Source: Coriobacteriales bacterium (GTDB lineage: Bacteria > Actinomycetota > Coriobacteriia > Coriobacteriales > JAEZZM01). From it: 24,102 nucleotides of DNA. The notes beneath the pieces were generated by a model. The model did not search any database and was not told the origin of the DNA. It worked only from the letters and a program-made list of their open reading frames with translations. Location: positions 1 to 24,102 of the forward strand of contig JASBYZ010000012.1 in the NCBI GenBank assembly GCA_029983705.1. The letters run 5' to 3'. The translations under genes and the position numbers were made by a program. This document shows, in pieces, positions 8,100 through 15,802 of the stretch. The number at the start of each line of letters is the position of its first letter. Position 1 is the stretch's first letter.

Positions 8100-8971
8100 G
8101 CAGCCTCAATTCCAGCTAAACAACCATCTGCTACTGCAGTAGCAATCTGTCTTACAGGCTTTACGCGAATATCTCCCGCTAAATAAAGACCGTCTATATC
8201 TGTTGATATTTCGCTTTGCACAAAGCCGTTTTGCGTTTCAAAAGAAAATGACTCAAGCAGATCTGCATTTCCATGCTGTCCAATTTGCACAAAAACAACT
8301 ATGCCCTCAGAATCTCTAATGCTCTCACCATTGCTGAGCACTACCTCTGTGCACATATCGCCCTCTGTTTTATAACTCTCAAGGGTCGCAGAGGTGTGAG
8401 CAATGATCTTATCGCTTGCCTCAATCTGCTTTTTAAACTCAGAGATGCACAGCAATCTATCCTGATCTTGAACCATGTGTACACACTTAGCAAACTGAGC
8501 TAAATACAGTGCCTCTTTTGATGCACCGTCTGAACCACCATTAATAACAACTGTTTTGCCTTTATAGAGCTCTTCTTTGCCTAGCGGCCAGTGCTCTGTG
8601 GGGAGGTCTTTAAATTTATCTTGGTCAAGCTCTTTAAGTGTTGAACCAATAGCTAATATTACCGTCTTAGCTTCATATTCAGCCTTTGAGCTTATTACTT
8701 TAAAGCCTGCCTCAGTTTTACTGATTGAGTTTACCTCTTCTATTTGTACAGGAATTTGAGAATAATCTAGCTGCTCACTCAGTTTTGATGCAAATTCTTG
8801 TCCGCTTTCATGTTCTCCCACAGAAGCATAATGACTTACCTTTGAAACGCCTGAGATAAGGCCGCCTACCTGAGATTTTTCTAAAACGAGTACCTCAAGT
8901 CCTCGAGCTTTTGCATAAAGTGCTGCACTTACTCCAGCAGGACCTGCGCCAACAACAATCACATCATGCAT
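8081..8971 (-). CDS. Thioredoxin-reductase-like FAD/NAD(P) oxidoreductase without the redox CxxC
   Basis: A 296-residue two-dinucleotide-domain flavoprotein. The FAD site is GAGPAG at residues 8-13, and a C-terminal GDIRVKPVRQIATAVADG closes the flavin site as in TrxB. The NAD(P) fold begins VVINGGSDGASKEA near 141-153. In TrxB a CATC redox pair lies just before that fold; here the matching stretch (about 124-136) reads TEHWPLGKEELY with no cysteine. Electrons therefore probably pass to ferredoxin, flavodoxin or another acceptor, or the protein is a flavin oxidase. The start at 8971 is supported by GGGAG six bases upstream; the frame extends to 9058, but those codons look non-coding. It lies downstream of two tRNA genes on the same strand and converges on the ligase gene. 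Confidence 0.85.
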   Translation of the reverse strand: MHDVIVVGAGPAGVSAALYAKARGLEVLVLEKSQVGGLISGVSKVSHYASVGEHESGQEFASKLSEQLDYSQIPVQIEEVNSISKTEAGFKVISSKAEYEAKTVILAIGSTLKELDQDKFKDLPTEHWPLGKEELYKGKTVVINGGSDGASKEALYLAQFAKCVHMVQDQDRLLCISEFKKQIEASDKIIAHTSATLESYKTEGDMCTEVVLSNGESIRDSEGIVVFVQIGQHGNADLLESFSFETQNGFVQSEISTDIDGLYLAGDIRVKPVRQIATAVADGCLAGIEAAKKAQA

Positions 8972-9008
8972 ATGTTTCTCCCTTGAAATTTTGTTTGAAT
9001 AAACAAGT

Positions 9009-9021
9009 ACTACAAAGTAGT
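9009..9021. promoter_or_regulatory. Small inverted repeat upstream of the flavoprotein gene
   Basis: ACTAC-AAA-GTAGT is a perfect 5-bp inverted repeat 38-50 bases before the chosen start of the flavoprotein gene. A -10-like TATAGT lies upstream on the minus strand. It could be an operator, but short AT-rich repeats also arise by chance. Confidence 0.22.
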
Positions 9022-9079
9022 TTAGATAACTATACAATGTATTTGATATAAAATGCATGAATAAGAAAGAAACTTGAGA

Positions 9080-9156
9080 TGGTAGCCCGTACGGGATTCG
9101 AACCCGTGATCTCCGCCTTGAGAGGGCGGTGTCCTAGGCCGCTAGACGAACGGGCC
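9080..9156 (-). tRNA. tRNA-Glu (anticodon CTC)
   Basis: A complete cloverleaf on the minus strand. The acceptor GGCCCGT pairs with ACGGGCT, with a G-U first pair typical of actinobacterial tRNA-Glu. The D-arm contains CTAGCGGCCTAG, the anticodon stem CCGCC/GGCGG has loop CTCTCAA, and the T-arm contains GGTTCGAATC. The anticodon is at 9120-9122. The 3' CCA is encoded (9080-9082). It lies 11 bases downstream of tRNA-Gln and is probably cotranscribed. Confidence 0.97.
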
Positions 9157-9167
9157 ACGTGTTTCTT

Positions 9168-9241
9168 TGGCTGGGATAGAGGGAGTCGAACCCCCACTGA
9201 CGGTACCAGAAACCGCTGTCCTACCATTAGACGATATCCCA
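9168..9241 (-). tRNA. tRNA-Gln (anticodon CTG)
   Basis: A cloverleaf on the minus strand. The acceptor TGGGATA pairs with TATCCCA, the D-arm contains CTAATGGTAGG, the anticodon loop is TTCTGGT and the T-arm contains GGTTCGACTC. The anticodon CTG is at 9207-9209 and reads CAG. The discriminator is G and the CCA is encoded (9168-9170). It is the first gene of a two-tRNA unit. Confidence 0.96.
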
Positions 9242-9272
9242 ATGCCTTAATTACTTTAAGACGCAAAATAGG

Positions 9273-9301
9273 ATTTTATAGCTTAGAACTGTTTAAGTCA
9301 A
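9273..9301 (-). promoter_or_regulatory. Promoter of the tRNA-Gln/tRNA-Glu unit
   Basis: On the minus strand, TTGACT (9296-9301) and TAAAAT (9273-9278) are separated by exactly 17 bases. They lie about 31 bases before the tRNA-Gln 5' end. This is one of the best sigma-A-type promoters in the window. Confidence 0.6.
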
Positions 9302-9380
9302 TCAATTTAAACTTAGGTCCCCAAGCTCTACAAAATCCTTAAGAAAAATCGCATAATAGCTTTAGACATTTAAACATGTT

Positions 9381-9408
9381 TTGAAATTATACGATACATT
9401 ACTATTAT
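9381..9408 (+). promoter_or_regulatory. Probable promoter of the MoaE-like gene
   Basis: TTGAAA (9381-9386) and TATTAT (9403-9408) are 16 bases apart, about 30 bases before the ATG. The ribosome site AAAGGA is at 9426-9431. Confidence 0.45.
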
Positions 9409-9438
9409 GAGACAAGAAAAATTTGAAAGGATATTTGT

Positions 9439-9834
9439 ATGAGCAAAGTATCACCAGATATTAATGAGTGGTTAAAAGAGGCAAAAGCTGACCCGCGCGC
9501 ATCTGAAGTAGGCATGTATCTTGTTCATAACGGTACGGTTCGTGAAGAGCCAAAAAAGATGGTTCGTGAAAATATCGATGACGGCTCCCGCGTAAATGGA
9601 ATGTTTTTTGATTACAACAAAGAACGCCTTGAGCAGGTAGTTGAAGAAGCAAAAAGCTATCCGGGCGTTAAGTATGTTCGCGTTTGGTTAAACGAAGGCG
9701 AGCTCAACTTGGGCGATGATATCATGTACGTTTTAATTGGTGGAGATATCAGACCAAACACTATTAGCGCTCTTGAAAAGCTTGTAGGAATAATCAAAAC
9801 TGAACTTGTTGTAGAAGACGAGCGCTACAAATAA
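9439..9834 (+). CDS. MoaE-like protein (molybdopterin synthase large-subunit family), divergent
   Basis: A 131-residue protein with the layout of MoaE, which with MoaD inserts sulfur into the molybdopterin precursor. It has an early GMYLVHNGTVRE stretch (family: G-x-V-R), a helix rich in acidic and basic residues (LEQVVEEAKSYPGV), a WLNEGELNLGDDIMYVLIGGDIR strand pair matching the G-L-x-x-G-E segment, and a final helix ending IIKTELVVEDER. The usual PIWKxE end, with its catalytic lysine, is replaced by ELVVED, and the central histidine-arginine motif is also missing. No moaD or other molybdenum cofactor gene lies nearby. It may therefore have a different role. The ribosome site is 7 bases from the ATG. 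The gene is followed in frame by a short open stretch. Confidence 0.65.
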   Translation: MSKVSPDINEWLKEAKADPRASEVGMYLVHNGTVREEPKKMVRENIDDGSRVNGMFFDYNKERLEQVVEEAKSYPGVKYVRVWLNEGELNLGDDIMYVLIGGDIRPNTISALEKLVGIIKTELVVEDERYK

Positions 9835-9840
9835 AAGATA

Positions 9841-9963
9841 ATGCCGCTTGCCTGTGGTCTTAGCTTGCTTGACCCCTATAATCAGGTATGGAGAGAGCTT
9901 GATATAGTAAAGCAAACACTCTCCGATAACACTTTTACAAGTATAAAAGCTGCACTTTTTTAG
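9841..9963 (+). CDS. Possible 40-residue small protein or chance open frame
   Basis: Seven codons' distance or less from the MoaE-like gene, an ATG opens a 40-codon frame (starts MPLACGLSLLDPYNQVW, ends SIKAALF, stop TAG). It is in the same reading frame as the MoaE-like gene, separated by its TAA and two codons. No clear ribosome site precedes it. Its stop overlaps the stop of the convergent DUF1177 gene. It could be a coupled small protein, a worn-off C-terminal extension, or chance. Nothing in it identifies a family. Confidence 0.22.
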   Translation: MPLACGLSLLDPYNQVWRELDIVKQTLSDNTFTSIKAALF

Positions 9964-10895
9964 TTGCCGCCCTGCTGAAAATGTTCCATACTGCCGTAGA
10001 GTTTTTGAAGACGTTCATACTCTTGCTCATCATAAAAGCTGCACCTACCCTCACCATAGGCTTTAGCAACTTCAATCATAAATCGTGCAGCAAGCTCAAT
10101 ATCAGTTGCATGGCTTGCTCCTGTAGCACAACCTGCAACAACAGTTTGACTGGTAAGCGCAAGGCCTACAACTGGCTTATTGGTAGCAACAGAAGGCTGC
10201 ATAATTGAGTTGATGTGAGTAAGCCCATTGCCGTAAGGAGTTATGTCTTGCTGAGAGAGCGCTAAAACTTTTGCATGCTCACCTGTTGTGCTCTCATAGA
10301 TGTTAATAAGGTCTTCACTTACCTTTAAGAGGTAGACTGCCTTAGCAGTTGGAGTTATCGCAATACCGCGAAAGTTAGCAATACGATTTCCCTTGGTGGT
10401 GTCACATGAGATGTACGCATCTATTAAGTCATCAACCTCATGTTCATTTAGGGTTCTGGTATCAACTGGTGAGTCCATAAAGGGAACTGGATAATGTGAC
10501 TTGGTTGGTGCATCCGGGCAAATATGGGTTTTAATAAAAATATCGCCCTTGAGCTCATCGCCACGCTTTTTCATAGTTAAGAGCTTAAAGGCAGAGGCGA
10601 GCGCTGCAACGGCACCGTCTGCATCAGATACCATACCGGTTATCTCAGGTCTTGCACCAAGACCACCAAGTCGACCAAGAAGTGTAATAGTTGGAGCATC
10701 TCCGCCGTAACACTTTCCATCACTACCTGGAATTTCAATCGAAATCATATCGGTTGAGCCTAAAGATGAGCTAAAGGTCTCAACTTCAATATGGGTATCA
10801 GGAAACTTTGATAAAAAGAATTCTTTAACACTCTGACCGCTCACCTTTGGATCGTCCAAAAGGTCAGCAATCTTCATTACTTCTTTGAGCACCAT
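9960..10895 (-). CDS. DUF1177 family protein
   Basis: A 311-residue soluble protein that I match to DUF1177 by its overall pattern: an N-terminal MxxIADLLDDPKVSG helix and long glycine-rich and His/Asp-containing stretches such as ICPDAPTKSHYPVPFMDSP and CATGASHATDIELAARF. The family has no established activity. Conserved Asp, His and Cys residues hint at an enzyme, possibly metal dependent, but I cannot name catalytic residues. The start ATG follows AAGGAT by nine bases. It is the last gene of a five-gene operon, directly abutting the nitrilase gene with no gap. The position suggests a step in the same pathway as the permease, DUF917, hydantoinase-like ATPase and amidohydrolase. Confidence 0.72.
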   Translation of the reverse strand: MVLKEVMKIADLLDDPKVSGQSVKEFFLSKFPDTHIEVETFSSSLGSTDMISIEIPGSDGKCYGGDAPTITLLGRLGGLGARPEITGMVSDADGAVAALASAFKLLTMKKRGDELKGDIFIKTHICPDAPTKSHYPVPFMDSPVDTRTLNEHEVDDLIDAYISCDTTKGNRIANFRGIAITPTAKAVYLLKVSEDLINIYESTTGEHAKVLALSQQDITPYGNGLTHINSIMQPSVATNKPVVGLALTSQTVVAGCATGASHATDIELAARFMIEVAKAYGEGRCSFYDEQEYERLQKLYGSMEHFQQGGN

Positions 10896-11765
10896 TTAAA
10901 ATATATCCTTGTTCGTAAAAATATCGTAATTTTGGGGTTTTCTACGATAGAGATAGGGCACTTCTTTTTGTGCTGGAGCAACTTTTGCGAGGTCAACGGT
11001 GGTAATTAGGAGCTCTTCTTCAAAGCGGTGAGCCTCATTTACTACTCGCCCATCAAAGTCGCAGACCTTTGACTTGCCAAACATCAAAAGCTCTTTACCT
11101 TCTCTACCAACCCTATTTACTGCAGCAATATAGAGTCGGTTTTCAAGCGCTCTACAGGCACTGTTTAAGTCCCACATCAGCTCATCTTCAACACGCCAAG
11201 CACTTGGTACCAAAATAAGCTCTGCACCTTTTAGGGTAAGCACGCGAGCAGTCTCAACCACTCCCATATCAAAGCAAATCATCACGCCAATCTTGCCAAA
11301 GTCGCAGTCAAAAACCGGCATCTTATTGCCGAGGGCAAAGTAGCGCTCCTCAGTATCAAAGGCATGATTTTTAGCATAGACACCCATGTACTCGCCTGAA
11401 CAGTCAATCAAAATCATTGCGTTATAGGCAAGCGGTTTACCAGCTGCAAGGCCCTGACCATGCACTCTGCCTTCAGGGTCTTTAATTACAATTGGAGCAA
11501 CAATATAAATACCAAGCTCTTTTGCAAGTGGTGAGAGCTCACTGAAGGTAGGACCCTCTTGAGGGTCCTCTGCAAATGAGTAGAGCGCCTCCCCCAATAG
11601 ATCTTGTCGATATCCTGTAGTTCCAAGTTCTGGAAAACAGATAATATCTGAACCTTGTAAAGCTGCATCCCTTATCGTGCGCTTCATTTTTTCAAGGTTT
11701 GCCCTAAAGTCCCCAAGCACGCTGTCATGCTGTGCGAGGGCTATTGTTACAAGACGCTCCCCCAT
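10896..11765 (-). CDS. Carbon-nitrogen hydrolase (nitrilase superfamily amidase)
   Basis: A 289-residue member of the nitrilase superfamily, cytoplasmic, hydrolysing a carbon-nitrogen bond through a cysteine nucleophile. The catalytic triad is clear: Glu46 in CFPELGTTGY, Lys132 in YAKNHAF, Cys164 in VMICFDMG. ALENRLYIAAVNRVG and FGKSKVCDFDGR are the usual later family blocks. The substrate cannot be read from the triad. In this operon a carbamoyl-amino-acid or linear amide made by ring opening is a reasonable guess, as N-carbamoylases belong to this superfamily. An AAGGA element lies 11 bases before the ATG. Six bases separate it from the hydantoinase-like gene, and it abuts the DUF1177 gene. 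Confidence 0.9.
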   Translation of the reverse strand: MGERLVTIALAQHDSVLGDFRANLEKMKRTIRDAALQGSDIICFPELGTTGYRQDLLGEALYSFAEDPQEGPTFSELSPLAKELGIYIVAPIVIKDPEGRVHGQGLAAGKPLAYNAMILIDCSGEYMGVYAKNHAFDTEERYFALGNKMPVFDCDFGKIGVMICFDMGVVETARVLTLKGAELILVPSAWRVEDELMWDLNSACRALENRLYIAAVNRVGREGKELLMFGKSKVCDFDGRVVNEAHRFEEELLITTVDLAKVAPAQKEVPYLYRRKPQNYDIFTNKDIF

Positions 11766-11771
11766 AATTTT

Positions 11772-13331
11772 CTACATCCTTAAATTTCCAGCTGCCTTTA
11801 CATGTACACGAGTTACATTACCAGGTAAGTACGCTAAAGGCACGTCTTCTATATCAACAATTTCAATAGAGTCTGGCTCAGCACCAGCTTCTATAGCATC
11901 TGATATCGCAAGTGCTTTAGCATCTTCTACAGCCTCAGCCCTGCTCATGTCTTCAAGCGAGTAGAGCTTTTCTATCTCACCTGATACCTGTGCAATCGCA
12001 GAACCAATAGCATTAGCTACCTCAAAGTGCTCTGGCTTTGCAACTTCACTTGCACCTGTGAGTGTTTGCGGAAGCAAAAGAGAGCCACCTCCAACCAGTA
12101 TTACCGGTACAGGCTGCGCACTTGTTTTCATGCGGTCAATAACGTCTTCGGTCATCTCAATCATCTTTTGGTAGACCTCTTCTAGCTTAGAGCTCTCAAG
12201 ATCTTTAAGGTAACTTGCATCTCCAAGATCTGCATGCCCCAAAGCAACTACAACATCACTGGTAGTAAGGGTATTTCCGCCAAAGATGCGCGCCTCTTGA
12301 GTAAGCTTATAGCCCACTGAATCAGGACCAACGCTAATCTCGCCCGCATTATCTACTCCGCGAACAATAGTACCACCGCCAAGACCTAAAGATATAAGGT
12401 CAGGCATTCTAAAGTTGGTTCTCACCCCACCAATCTCAACCGCAAGTGAGCTTTGGCGCGGAAAACCCCTTTGGAGTACACCCACATCTGTAGTCGTGCC
12501 GCCTACATCAACAACGAGGGCATCCTCAAAGCCTGCAAGATAGGCAGCTCCTCTAATAGAATTAGTTGGACCGCAGGCAATTGTTAAGACTGGGTACTTA
12601 ACTGCATAATCTGCGTTCATTAAGGTTCCGTCGTTTTGACCAAGGTAAATTTTTGCAGAAATATTTTGGTGATTAAGCGCTTCTTTAAAACCCAAGACCG
12701 TCTTTTTAGCAACATCATAGAGTGCTGCATTTAAGATTGTTGAGTTCTCACGCTCTATAAGACCTATGGAGCCAATTTCAGAAGATAAAGAAACTGGTAC
12801 CTCTTCTCCAAGCACCTCTTTAACAAGCTCTTGAGCTCTAAGCTCATGGCTATCATTTACCGGACTAAAAACAGAAATAATAGCAACTGTGCTTACCTGT
12901 CCTTTCATTTTTGAAAGTGCAGTTCTTATTTCATCTTCATCAAGCTTACTAATTTCTCGACCATCAAACTCATGTCCGCCGTGAACGAGATAGCTTTGTC
13001 CTCCTATAGCAGCCTTGAGGTCTTCAGACCAGCCGCACATAGGCTCAATAGCCTCCGTAGCAGGAAGACCAATTCTTATGATGCCAACCTTATTTAAGTG
13101 CTTGCGCTCAACAATGGCATTGGTTGCCTGAGTAGTACCAAGCATCGCATATCCTATGCGCGCTCTTTCATCACCAATTTGCTCAAGCACAGCCTTCATA
13201 GCGTTTTCGATACCACTCATAACGTCTTCAGTGGTTGCAGATTTAGTTGATGCAATTACCTCAAGCTCATCGTTTAACACAACCGCATCAGTGTTTGTTC
13301 CACCAACATCAATTCCAAGTCTGTATGCCAT
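11772..13331 (-). CDS. Hydantoinase A / oxoprolinase-like ATPase (short form)
   Basis: A 519-residue ASKHA-fold ATPase of the hydantoinase A/5-oxoprolinase family, which uses ATP to open lactam, hydantoin or related rings. The two nucleotide-binding loops are visible: GIDVGGTNTDA at 6-16 and VVDVGGTTTDVG at 273-284. LGTTQATNAIVER and IERENSTILNAAL are family blocks, and a VILVGGGSLLLP strand-loop lies near the C terminus. Classical HyuA proteins are about 690 residues and act with HyuB; this one is shorter and no hyuB is present. The neighbour is instead DUF917, a pairing I recall from other genomes. The start ATG has AGGTG about nine bases upstream. It lies three bases from the DUF917 stop and six from the next gene, so translation is probably coupled. 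Confidence 0.88.
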   Translation of the reverse strand: MAYRLGIDVGGTNTDAVVLNDELEVIASTKSATTEDVMSGIENAMKAVLEQIGDERARIGYAMLGTTQATNAIVERKHLNKVGIIRIGLPATEAIEPMCGWSEDLKAAIGGQSYLVHGGHEFDGREISKLDEDEIRTALSKMKGQVSTVAIISVFSPVNDSHELRAQELVKEVLGEEVPVSLSSEIGSIGLIERENSTILNAALYDVAKKTVLGFKEALNHQNISAKIYLGQNDGTLMNADYAVKYPVLTIACGPTNSIRGAAYLAGFEDALVVDVGGTTTDVGVLQRGFPRQSSLAVEIGGVRTNFRMPDLISLGLGGGTIVRGVDNAGEISVGPDSVGYKLTQEARIFGGNTLTTSDVVVALGHADLGDASYLKDLESSKLEEVYQKMIEMTEDVIDRMKTSAQPVPVILVGGGSLLLPQTLTGASEVAKPEHFEVANAIGSAIAQVSGEIEKLYSLEDMSRAEAVEDAKALAISDAIEAGAEPDSIEIVDIEDVPLAYLPGNVTRVHVKAAGNLRM

Positions 13332-13334
13332 TTT

Positions 13335-14432
13335 TTATTCACCTGCCTTATTCTTTGCCACAAGCTCTTCAACTGGAGTGTAGTCAAAATCGTATCCAAA
13401 GTATCTTGGACCAGCGGTTTCTATACCAATTTCTGTTCTCCAGTGCTCATGACAAGGCATGGCGATAATAACGCCGCGAGCTCCGTAGCGAAGTCCTTCG
13501 GTGGTAATAGGGTGACCAGTTTCTGCATCAAGAACTGCAATGAGGTCTGGGGTTGAACAAGCAACCTTACCATCAACAATTGCCACCAGATTCTCATTTT
13601 GGAAGTTTAACTCTAAGCTTGAGCCCTTGTACTCATCGATACCACTAAAATGAGACTCACCGCGCACAAAGCCGCCTTGAGTCTTTCTTACAATGTCAAC
13701 AACCTTGCCCTTAAAGATTTCAAAACCACCAGTGATTTCAAGCACGACATCTATTGGAGACTTGCCTTTTTCTTTTGCCTCCCTAATGCCTTTTCCGATT
13801 TCTTCGGTAAGGGTAACAATGCCTGGAATTGAAGCTTTTTTAACCTCTGCTCCACTCATAGGATAGATAGCATCCATTACAGAGCCACCCATTTCAGAGC
13901 AGGCCGCACGTGCGATGCGCTCAGTCCACTGATTGCATACCGTTTTAAAAACGATGCTGTTGCCCTTCTCGTCACTTACAAGCATTGGGCAAGCAGACAC
14001 TCCAAAGAGATGGAAGGTCACCATTTGAAGTTCTGGAAAGGCGCGCCCCATACCGTCAGCATCAATCATTGGAATTCCCAAAGAAGCCGCTACTGCAAGC
14101 GGAATCATAGAGTTAACGCCACCCGCCTCAATAGGCATGGTGACGTCAATTTTCTTTCCCATATAATCTTCTAAGTTGTGCACCGAGTTAAAGATCTCTT
14201 TACCGCTTGGCACCTTTTCTACAAGTACGGTAGGAGCACCCATCATTGCTGTTGGAACAACAAAGGCATCATCGTCAAGCTCATCAAGGGTAATCATTTT
14301 GATAGGGCCATTGTTTTTAAGAGCCTGAAGCGCCATCAGTTTACCAACGTAAGGATCTCCTCCTCCGCCAGTTCCTAAGACTGCAGCACCAACAGCAATA
14401 TCTTCAATGGCTTGTTCGTCAAGTAATCTCAA
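13335..14432 (-). CDS. DUF917 family protein
   Basis: A 365-residue soluble protein of DUF917. The N-terminal IEDIAVGAAVLGTGGGGDPY is the family's clearest mark. IEAGGVNSMIPLAVAASLG and DADGMGRAFPELQM are further conserved blocks. The reaction is not established; genomic links to hydantoinase A-like ATPases suggest a shared ring-cleaving or acyl-transfer function. Two in-frame TTG codons compete for the start. I chose the one at 14432 because AAGGAGG ends ten bases upstream, while the TTG at 14441 is only one base from that site; family N termini also begin near the chosen residue. It follows the permease gene closely and precedes the hydantoinase-like gene by three bases. Confidence 0.86.
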   Translation of the reverse strand: MRLLDEQAIEDIAVGAAVLGTGGGGDPYVGKLMALQALKNNGPIKMITLDELDDDAFVVPTAMMGAPTVLVEKVPSGKEIFNSVHNLEDYMGKKIDVTMPIEAGGVNSMIPLAVAASLGIPMIDADGMGRAFPELQMVTFHLFGVSACPMLVSDEKGNSIVFKTVCNQWTERIARAACSEMGGSVMDAIYPMSGAEVKKASIPGIVTLTEEIGKGIREAKEKGKSPIDVVLEITGGFEIFKGKVVDIVRKTQGGFVRGESHFSGIDEYKGSSLELNFQNENLVAIVDGKVACSTPDLIAVLDAETGHPITTEGLRYGARGVIIAMPCHEHWRTEIGIETAGPRYFGYDFDYTPVEELVAKNKAGE

Positions 14433-14447
14433 ATCTCTCAAGCCTCC

Positions 14448-15755
14448 TTACTTAGCTTTAATAAATTTAACCTGCTCTTGTTTGCTAAAAGCTCCGTATG
14501 CCTTCATAGCAACTAGATAGATAATTCCAGCAGCCAAAAGTGAGTTAAGTGCAGGAATTCCCACGGGTACAAACTGTCCTATGAGAGAGGCTATAATCCA
14601 GGCGCAAATTGCAATTGGGTTAATGCTCTCAGCAACACTAGGCAGCTCACCTTTTGCTCGTGACTCATCAAGCTCTTTTCTAAAACGCTTTAAAACGTAG
14701 TAATCCACAACCATAATTCCAGCTACCGGAGGTATTAAGACGCCTAAGATGGTAAGAAAGTCTACAAAGTAGTTAATAATTCCAACTACAGATAAAAGGG
14801 TTCCAATAATACCTAAAATCCAGGTAAGTATAGTTCTAGAAATGTTTAGATTACTTACCGCATCAATAAAGGTTGAAAGACCTAAACTTGATGAGTAAAG
14901 ATTCATGTCGTTTAACTTAATGGTTGATGCAATAACGATCAAAGCTCCAAGCCATCCAGAAAAGCTCATCATGATACTTACTACATCATTGGTTTTTGCA
15001 GCGTGAGCTAGAAGTACGGCAATTAAGTTCATGCCAAGCTCGCCAACAAAGGTACCAATTAAGGTCATCCAAAATACATCCTTACCACTTTTCATAAAGC
15101 GAGTTAAGTCTGGAGTAGTTACGGCTCCAATAATAAAGCCTCCTGCAACCATGGTAGTAGCAGTTGAAAGGCTCATTGCAGGACCTGGATGAGGAGTGCT
15201 CAAGAGCTCTGCAATGCTATGTCCTTGAAGCATAAAGAAAGCTGCAACAATAACCGCTACGATAAAAAGTGGCACAAAGATGTTTGCCACATTTGAAATC
15301 ATTTTGATTCCGTAAACTACCAGTACTGTAATACCAAGTCCGGTAATAAGAGCCCATACTTCGTAGTTTAATAAACCAGTAATCTCTGATATGCCGCTTG
15401 CAAAGACTGAGTTTTGCACACCAAACCAACCCATGAGCGCAATTGCGATAACTGCACCTATAAGAGCTGAACCCACGCTACCAAAACCTGCCCAGCGTGA
15501 GAAGAGTGATGTTGATAATCCCTCTTTGCAAGAGGCAGCACCTATTGCAAAAGAAACTATCTGCAAAATAACTGAACCGAGCATGGTGGCTAAAAAAGCA
15601 TCAAAAAAGCTCATGCCAAAACCAAGGTTTGCTCCTAAAATTAATTGAGAAACGCAAGCGAGAGAGCCTAAACGTACTACGAGCATTCTCCACATAGGTA
15701 CTCGTTTGTCCTGTGGGACTCTGGCTAAAGAAAAGTCATCTCCAGATCCAGCCAT
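14448..15755 (-). CDS. NCS1-type (cytosine permease-like) nucleobase/hydantoin transporter
   Basis: A 435-residue inner-membrane transporter with about twelve hydrophobic helices. It resembles CodB and other NCS1 permeases, which import cytosine, allantoin, hydantoins and related rings with a cation. Visible marks are VPMWRMLVVRLGSLA at the N terminus, an ISNVANIFVPL helix, GAVTTPDLTRFMKS in the middle, and PPVAGIMVVDYYVLKRF near the end, all in the expected family order. The start is placed at ATG 15755 because AAGGTAGG ends eight bases upstream; a GTG at 15764 would be too close to that site. It is the first gene of the operon, so it probably imports the compound that the four following proteins process. 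A hairpin-forming inverted repeat lies in its leader. Confidence 0.87.
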   Translation of the reverse strand: MAGSGDDFSLARVPQDKRVPMWRMLVVRLGSLACVSQLILGANLGFGMSFFDAFLATMLGSVILQIVSFAIGAASCKEGLSTSLFSRWAGFGSVGSALIGAVIAIALMGWFGVQNSVFASGISEITGLLNYEVWALITGLGITVLVVYGIKMISNVANIFVPLFIVAVIVAAFFMLQGHSIAELLSTPHPGPAMSLSTATTMVAGGFIIGAVTTPDLTRFMKSGKDVFWMTLIGTFVGELGMNLIAVLLAHAAKTNDVVSIMMSFSGWLGALIVIASTIKLNDMNLYSSSLGLSTFIDAVSNLNISRTILTWILGIIGTLLSVVGIINYFVDFLTILGVLIPPVAGIMVVDYYVLKRFRKELDESRAKGELPSVAESINPIAICAWIIASLIGQFVPVGIPALNSLLAAGIIYLVAMKAYGAFSKQEQVKFIKAK

Positions 15756-15802
15756 GTAATTCACCTACCTTATATTGTTTTTATAGAATGAGAGTGATTT
15801 TA

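Noticed and set aside
8972..9058. Longer N terminus for the flavoprotein
   Set aside because: The FAD motif begins right after the ATG at 8971, which has GGGAG six bases upstream; the extra 29 codons are AT-rich leader.
9030..9342. Open frames of 78 and 87 residues over the tRNA region, on both strands
   Set aside because: They run through two perfect tRNA genes; peptides such as RTGFEPVIS are the usual false translations of tRNA T-arms.
9439..9834. Calling the 131-residue protein a working molybdopterin synthase
   Set aside because: The catalytic lysine motif and partner genes are missing; only fold-level similarity is supported.
9890..9924. GGAGAG and CTCTCC as a terminator stem between the convergent MoaE-like and DUF1177 genes
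   Set aside because: Only six pairs with a 23-base loop and no T-run; not a credible terminator.
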